A stretch of 28,663 nucleotides of DNA from an uncultured Lachnospiraceae bacterium (GTDB lineage: Bacteria > Bacillota > Clostridia > Lachnospirales > Lachnospiraceae), in assembly GCA_934343915.1 (NCBI GenBank), contig CAKRIL010000032.1, positions 1 to 28,663 of the forward strand, read 5' to 3'. The position numbers were made by a program, and so were the translations under genes. The number at the start of each line of letters is the position of its first letter. Within the stretch, counting starts at the first letter, position 1. Under the pieces are notes generated by a model, which saw nothing but the letters and a program-made list of their open reading frames with translations, did not search any database and was not told the DNA's origin. Below are positions 24,378 through 28,663 of the stretch, one piece after another.

Positions 24378-24910
24378 CTGTTCTCCTCCTCAAATTCCAC
24401 CACACCTATATATGGCAGATTTCTATATTTCTGATTATAGTCAAGTCCGTAGCCAACAACAAAGGCATCCGGAATATTGAATCCACAGTAGTCAACCTTA
24501 ATATCCTTAACCACTCTGCGCTCAGGCTTGTCAAGAAGTGTGCAGAGCTTAACACTTGAAGCCTTTCTGTCGCCCAAGAGCTTCACAAGATGGCTGAGTG
24601 TACGTCCTGAATCGATAATATCCTCAACCACAAGTACATCAAGTCCCTCAACAGGCTCATCCAAGTCCTTCTTAAGATTGATATGACCTGTCGAAGCAGT
24701 TCCCTCATAGCTTGCAACGGACATAAAATCCATTGTCAGAGGAAGGTCAATTCTCTTCGCAAGTTCGCACATGAAAGGAGCACCGCCCTTAAGCACGCAT
24801 ATAAGGTGCAGCTTCTTCCCCGCATAATCACGGGTAATCTGTGCTCCAAGTTCATCGATTTTTCTGTCAACTTCTTCTTCGGTCAGTAAGACCTTAACTG
24901 ATTCTTTCAT
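24374..24910 (-). CDS. hpt: Hypoxanthine phosphoribosyltransferase
   Basis: A 178-residue purine salvage enzyme that makes IMP or GMP from hypoxanthine or guanine and PRPP. The PRPP-binding signature VEDIIDSGRT is at 95-104; the base-contact region KVDYCGFNIPDAFVVGYGLDY and CVLKGGAPF (38-46) are typical. GGAGG lies 6 bases before the ATG. It stands between tilS and ftsH, an arrangement conserved across Firmicutes, and its last four bases form the ftsH start. In Bacillus, Hpt and TilS are reported to act together on ftsH expression; that link is not shown here. Confidence 0.97.
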   Translation of the reverse strand: MKESVKVLLTEEEVDRKIDELGAQITRDYAGKKLHLICVLKGGAPFMCELAKRIDLPLTMDFMSVASYEGTASTGHINLKKDLDEPVEGLDVLVVEDIIDSGRTLSHLVKLLGDRKASSVKLCTLLDKPERRVVKDIKVDYCGFNIPDAFVVGYGLDYNQKYRNLPYIGVVEFEEENS

Positions 24911-24970
24911 TTGCAGCCTCCGTTTTTTATCTATAATGCAGGTATTTTACCTGATACATTCGCATGTGTG

Positions 24971-26434
24971 TTACCTTTTCTCTGATGCCAATTCAAGCTT
25001 AAGAAGTGCCTTCGTGTCCTTATCCACAAGGAACTCCGCGCATCTTCTGACTCCTGCTGCCCACAGCACCCGGCTTCCTATCGCACACAGCCACACTTCT
25101 TCGCGCTTCTGTGCAGGAATCTTCGATTCAATGAAGACTTCCTTAAGCTTCTTGGTAAAAGCGGTGTGTTCCGGCTCATGATAGCCTGTCACCATATAAT
25201 CGCCCTCTGCTCTGTGACGCATGGTGATTGTCTCTCCTGCCGCATACTCCGCGATATATTTTTTTATTTTACCATAATCAAAGAATTTAGTACAGTTGTC
25301 ATTCATTAAATTTTTATCAATTATGCTGTTAATAAGTTCATCAAAGTGTACATTCTCATCCACGGCATGTGCATCACATTCTATCACCGTGCTCACGATC
25401 CGGCTATTATTAACCGCCACAGGCTTAGTATTGCTCATATTCTCAAAAACAATTCCGCCATAGGTTCTTCTCACCGTTACCGACTTCGGAAGATTAATCT
25501 GCCGTCCGCACTGCTTATCAAACAGCCCGATGCATGACATAACGTGCTTGTCCTCAAGATCCCTGGCTCCACACATTTTCTTAAGAATGTCGTAGATTAC
25601 AGACCTGCATATCACCGTATGCTCATACAGCAGTCTCTCGTTGACAGTTACCGGGCCATCCGTATCTTCCTGTTCCACATAGCGGGAACAAGCCAGCCTT
25701 GTCTGCTCCCCGATATAATCATTCACCTGTGACATTCCATCGGCATACCTGCATATATTGGCTACCACGCGCCCGTTCACATGTTCCTCAAGGTACGGAA
25801 TAACCTTAAGCCTTATGGCATTTCTTGCATAATTATCATCAAAATTCGTATTGTCAGTACAATATTGTATGTTGTTTATATCCAGCCAATTCTCTATGTC
25901 ACTTCTTGAGATACACAGAAGCGGTCTGATGATTCCGTCAGCCGTGGGCCTCATTCCGCTCACTCCGGACACATAGGAGCCTCTTGCAAGATGAAAAAGC
26001 ACCGTTTCAGCCTGATCATTCTGATGATGTGCAACCGCGATAACGCCAAGTCCGTCATCCCCCGCATTCTCCCTGAATGCCTGATACCTGAGAAGCCGTC
26101 CTGTCTCCTCCTCGCCCATTCCCCGCTCGCGGGCAATCCGCGGCACATCATAGGAATACTGCCTGTATTCTATCCCCATATCCCCGCACAGCCGTCTGCT
26201 GTAATCAGCATCATTGTCAGCCTGCACGCCTCTGATTCCATGATGGACATGTACAGCCGTAAGCTTTATCGACCTGCCCTCTTTTTCCCTGCACTCACGG
26301 ATATACCTGTACAGCATGAAAAGAAGGCATACGGAATCGGCTCCGCCGGACAGTCCGACAACAACCCTCTCAACGCCTTCAAGCATACGATTCTTTTCAA
26401 TATACTCTTTTACCCTTTCATACATGTCATTCAC
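24971..26434 (-). CDS. tilS: tRNA(Ile)-lysidine synthase
   Basis: A 487-residue enzyme that adds lysine to C34 of the CAU-anticodon isoleucine tRNA, so that it reads AUA. The N-terminal PP-loop is VVVGLSGGADSV (25-36, SGGADS at 29-34); HVHHGIRG and HHQNDQAET are further family motifs; the C-terminal TilS domain (about 400-480) includes MRHRAEGDYM and RRCAEFLVD. The GTG at 26434 overlaps the spoIIE stop region by eight bases, and an ATG at 26425 is an alternative start. Essential in most bacteria; normal length. Confidence 0.96.
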   Translation of the reverse strand: MNDMYERVKEYIEKNRMLEGVERVVVGLSGGADSVCLLFMLYRYIRECREKEGRSIKLTAVHVHHGIRGVQADNDADYSRRLCGDMGIEYRQYSYDVPRIARERGMGEEETGRLLRYQAFRENAGDDGLGVIAVAHHQNDQAETVLFHLARGSYVSGVSGMRPTADGIIRPLLCISRSDIENWLDINNIQYCTDNTNFDDNYARNAIRLKVIPYLEEHVNGRVVANICRYADGMSQVNDYIGEQTRLACSRYVEQEDTDGPVTVNERLLYEHTVICRSVIYDILKKMCGARDLEDKHVMSCIGLFDKQCGRQINLPKSVTVRRTYGGIVFENMSNTKPVAVNNSRIVSTVIECDAHAVDENVHFDELINSIIDKNLMNDNCTKFFDYGKIKKYIAEYAAGETITMRHRAEGDYMVTGYHEPEHTAFTKKLKEVFIESKIPAQKREEVWLCAIGSRVLWAAGVRRCAEFLVDKDTKALLKLELASEKR

Positions 26435-27515
26435 CGTTCCTTATCTTCCATACCCCAGTCACAAGGACGGTCATATCATCTGCAATCTTATCATCATAGT
26501 AGTACACTTCATTCAGAATACGTTCCGCAATCGCCTGCGGCATGCGTTCCTCTATTCCGTCGATAATCTCCTTCATCCGCTTCTCTTTATCATAAAACGG
26601 AAGTGCATCAAGCACTCCGTCACTCATCATAATAATATAGTCGCCATCCTGAAGCTCATATGACGAATAATCCATCCCGCTACCGCTTATGACCCCGGCA
26701 GGAAGGGATGATGTCTCAACAACATTAACTCCGCTGCGCCCCTTTATGAAGCTGGGGACAGCTCCCATCTTGCGGAACCGTGCCTTCCCGCAGTATTCAT
26801 CTACGCTGCACATATCAAGTGTGACAGGGATGCCGTTCGTATCATTGTCCGCAAACACGTCATTTAGCAGCTTAAGCGATGCCTCCTCAGAGAATCCCGC
26901 ATCAAGGAACTGCTCCAGCAGCTCAATATAACGTGTGCTGTACTCATTTGCACTGCTTCCGCAGCCCATACCGTCTGCAAGCGTAACAATCGTCTTACCG
27001 CCCTCGACACTTATATATGAGTGATTATCTCCCGAGATTCTTGAAAAGCCCTTGCTGCACTCGGCATGTCCGAACAAAAGTCTGTAATTCGTCGCCTCTT
27101 CAAGAATGAACTCGCCTTCCTCCTTTGTCAGCACCCTTCGGCTGCCCTCCGAAGGTCTTAACCGCCGTCCGATGATTGCACCTATATCCGCTGCGAGCTG
27201 TCCCGCAGTCGTACAGCCTCTTTTTTTTGACAGTCTTAATATCAGCTCTATTCTTCCTGCCGCCGGCTCAAGCACCAATATGCCGCCGACATATATTCCC
27301 TCACCCCTAAAGTATGCAAGCAGCTCACCTTTGCGCTTCTCGTCTATAAGTCCATCCGTCTGTGTTCCACCCGATATACGCTCAAGCATCTGTGCTGTCT
27401 CCCTCAGCTGCAGCAGCAATGAGCCTGTCCTTCCGTTCTCATACAGGTCTGTAAGCCTCCTGAACGCATCAGCATACTCTCTGAGTTTCCCTTGTGAATA
27501 GAATATATTGTCCAT
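26427..27515 (-). CDS. spoIIE: Short soluble SpoIIE-type PP2C phosphatase
   Basis: A 362-residue protein in the exact position of spoIIE, between divIC and tilS. Residues about 145-355 are the PP2C domain, with metal-binding aspartates in TLADGMGCGSSANEYS (Asp181) and MMSDGVLDALP (Asp299). In Bacillus, SpoIIE is about 827 residues with ten membrane helices; it dephosphorylates SpoIIAA to activate sigma-F in the forespore and binds FtsZ. Here the entire membrane part and most of the central FtsZ-binding part are missing; the first 145 residues are soluble and helical. The start is well placed (GGGGAG, 5 bases from ATG at 27515), so this is not a frame error. Function in sigma-F control is likely but not proven. 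Confidence 0.88.
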   Translation of the reverse strand: MDNIFYSQGKLREYADAFRRLTDLYENGRTGSLLLQLRETAQMLERISGGTQTDGLIDEKRKGELLAYFRGEGIYVGGILVLEPAAGRIELILRLSKKRGCTTAGQLAADIGAIIGRRLRPSEGSRRVLTKEEGEFILEEATNYRLLFGHAECSKGFSRISGDNHSYISVEGGKTIVTLADGMGCGSSANEYSTRYIELLEQFLDAGFSEEASLKLLNDVFADNDTNGIPVTLDMCSVDEYCGKARFRKMGAVPSFIKGRSGVNVVETSSLPAGVISGSGMDYSSYELQDGDYIIMMSDGVLDALPFYDKEKRMKEIIDGIEERMPQAIAERILNEVYYYDDKIADDMTVLVTGVWKIRNGE

Positions 27516-27564
27516 TCGATTCTCCCCTTAGAATCCATCCCCTTATATTTATCACATGGTATAT

Positions 27565-27951
27565 TCACTTATCCTGTGGTCTGAATATCAATTCATCATC
27601 ATACACAAGTCCAAGCTTCTCCCTTGCAAACTCCTCAATGAACTGCTTCGTCGTCACATATATGGAACGTGTCTGCAGATCATCCTTACGCTTGCTCTGC
27701 TCGTCAAGCTGACCCTCAAGCAGCTGTATCTGTTCATCATAAGCCGTATTCTTATTTTCAAGCCTTCCCGCAGCTCTGTTCACAGCAAAGCATATGATAA
27801 CCATAAGAATTATGACGGCAAAGCCCGCAAGCCAAGTATAGTTATGCGCTATTTTGTGATTTCTCACAACAACGGCATGCCTGCTGTAATTATTCTTTTT
27901 TCTTCTTGTATCTGCCTGACCCGGATTCTTCTGTACCATGTCTGCTCTCAC
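27565..27951 (-). CDS. divIC: FtsB/DivIC-family septum protein
   Basis: A 128-residue single-pass membrane protein: basic cytoplasmic N-terminus, membrane helix about 40-57, then a coiled coil (about 58-95) and a short C-terminal domain with EFAREKLGLVYDDELIF. DivIC joins DivIB and FtsL in the divisome. The GTG at 27951 follows AGGAAAGG and gives a 62-base overlap with yabQ; an ATG at 27939 is an alternative start with a weaker site. Order yabQ-divIC-spoIIE is the usual one. Confidence 0.92.
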   Translation of the reverse strand: MRADMVQKNPGQADTRRKKNNYSRHAVVVRNHKIAHNYTWLAGFAVIILMVIICFAVNRAAGRLENKNTAYDEQIQLLEGQLDEQSKRKDDLQTRSIYVTTKQFIEEFAREKLGLVYDDELIFRPQDK

Positions 27952-28279
27952 GAACCTTTCCTATCTTATAATATAAGATTGTAACCCCTTTTTCCATATA
28001 TTTCAATATGCAGGATACAATTACCATTCCTATAATCATTCCCGCTATTGAGAACCACCTTGCCGCTCCGTCATTGGCAATTAATATCACCGCAAACATC
28101 ACAAAGGCGGACAAAAACCAGTAGAATACATCCTCAACCGCAGCAAAAAAGCCATTATGCTTCACCAGCCTTCTGAATACGACCAGCACTCTGTACGCAG
28201 CACCGAGCATTGCTCCGCAGCAAAGGCACCACAACAGAAAACGAAATTCATGTGCTATAAATTCCCTCAACAGCAGCAC
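27890..28279 (-). CDS. yabQ: Spore cortex protein YabQ
   Basis: A 129-residue membrane protein with hydrophobic segments at about 10-35, 49-68 and 74-93 and a basic tail ending RYKKKKE. It resembles YabQ, which is needed for spore cortex formation in Bacillus. Identification rests on the membrane pattern, small size and position between yabP and divIC. Its 3' end overlaps divIC by 62 bases in another frame. Confidence 0.88.
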   Translation of the reverse strand: MLLLREFIAHEFRFLLWCLCCGAMLGAAYRVLVVFRRLVKHNGFFAAVEDVFYWFLSAFVMFAVILIANDGAARWFSIAGMIIGMVIVSCILKYMEKGVTILYYKIGKVRESRHGTEESGSGRYKKKKE

Positions 28280-28295
28280 CTCTCTCCATCAAGCT

Positions 28296-28583
28296 TCACT
28301 TAAAAAGTCGGTTAAGGAAAGATTCTCCCTTCTTAGCCGCACTCACGACCTCAGAATACACATAGCTGTCAATCTTACCGTCAACCTCCAGCTCGCCCTT
28401 ATCAACGGATAACTTCCCGACATGCAGGTCATGCCCCTTGATTGTGAGCATTCCGTACTCTGTCTCCAGAAGAACCTGATTAAGGTCAAACGAGATAACG
28501 TCCGTGACACCCGTTATGCTGCAATTCTTCCTGTTGTTAGATGATATTTTATGTAATTTCCCCGATACCTGAATCTCCTCCAT
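28296..28583 (-). CDS. yabP: Spore protein YabP
   Basis: A 95-residue YabP/YqfC-family protein, a small beta-rich spore-coat or cortex-assembly factor; NCSITGVTDVISFD and LLETEYGMLTIKGHDLHV are the recognisable family blocks. I choose the ATG at 28583 because AGGGGG lies 6 bases upstream; starts at 28589 or 28610 would put the site too close or inside the gene. It is the first gene of this cluster inside the window; no gene or promoter can be assigned in the last 80 bases. Confidence 0.92.
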   Translation of the reverse strand: MEEIQVSGKLHKISSNNRKNCSITGVTDVISFDLNQVLLETEYGMLTIKGHDLHVGKLSVDKGELEVDGKIDSYVYSEVVSAAKKGESFLNRLFK

Positions 28584-28663
28584 ATTCATCCCCCTATCAG
28601 ACCGATTCATACAGTAAATATATTATCGGCGGAATGAATTTATGCATGGATTTTACAGATATT

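Overview
The window looks like chromosomal DNA of a Gram-positive, spore-lineage Firmicute, most likely a gut Lachnospiraceae (Roseburia, Coprococcus or Butyrivibrio relatives). Three things point there: the conserved order yabP-yabQ-divIC-spoIIE-tilS-hpt-ftsH, strong GGAGG-type ribosome binding sites, and a beta-mannan degradation cluster of the kind known from Roseburia. The species cannot be named from the sequence alone. Nearly every gene is on the minus strand; one large gene (748-2328) is on the plus strand.

Left accessory part (1-5836). The first 630 bases hold decayed genes: a truncated XRE regulator, a probable spoIIID remnant and an unrecognised fragment. Next comes a stand-alone AAA-ATPase/PD-(D/E)XK protein with its own good promoter and terminator. 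Facing it is a tight four-gene minus-strand operon: AAA ATPase, small TOPRIM (RloB/AbiLii-like) protein, HicB-like plus DinB-like protein, and APH(3')-type kinase. The first two genes resemble AbiL/PARIS-type defence pairs. The last two are unusual companions and make this the best candidate for an undescribed system.

Central part (5998-16070). One minus-strand cluster from a good promoter at 16042-16070 encodes GH36 alpha-galactosidase, a LacI regulator, an AGE-family (cellobiose 2-epimerase type) epimerase, GH130 mannosylglucose phosphorylase, a CE2 acetyl esterase, a CE17-like acetyl esterase and a GH1 beta-glucosidase. Together they would strip acetyl and galactosyl groups from imported galactoglucomannan oligosaccharides, epimerise the reducing end to glucose and phosphorolyse Man-Glc. 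No transporter, endo-mannanase or mannooligosaccharide phosphorylase is seen here. Two kinds of nested palindromic element lie in its gaps.

Right-central part (16091-22083). A minus-strand series of GH13 alpha-glucan hydrolase, acyltransferase-3, MBOAT O-acyltransferase and a membrane-anchored SGNH protein suggests cell-surface polysaccharide O-acetylation. A 206-bp nested palindrome, related to an 85-bp one in the mannan cluster, lies between the MBOAT and SGNH genes.

Right part (22141-28663). A gene-poor 400-bp spacer carries a strong bidirectional terminator. It is followed by the housekeeping and sporulation cluster ftsH, hpt, tilS, spoIIE, divIC, yabQ and yabP, read leftward. SpoIIE here is a short soluble form without the usual membrane domain.
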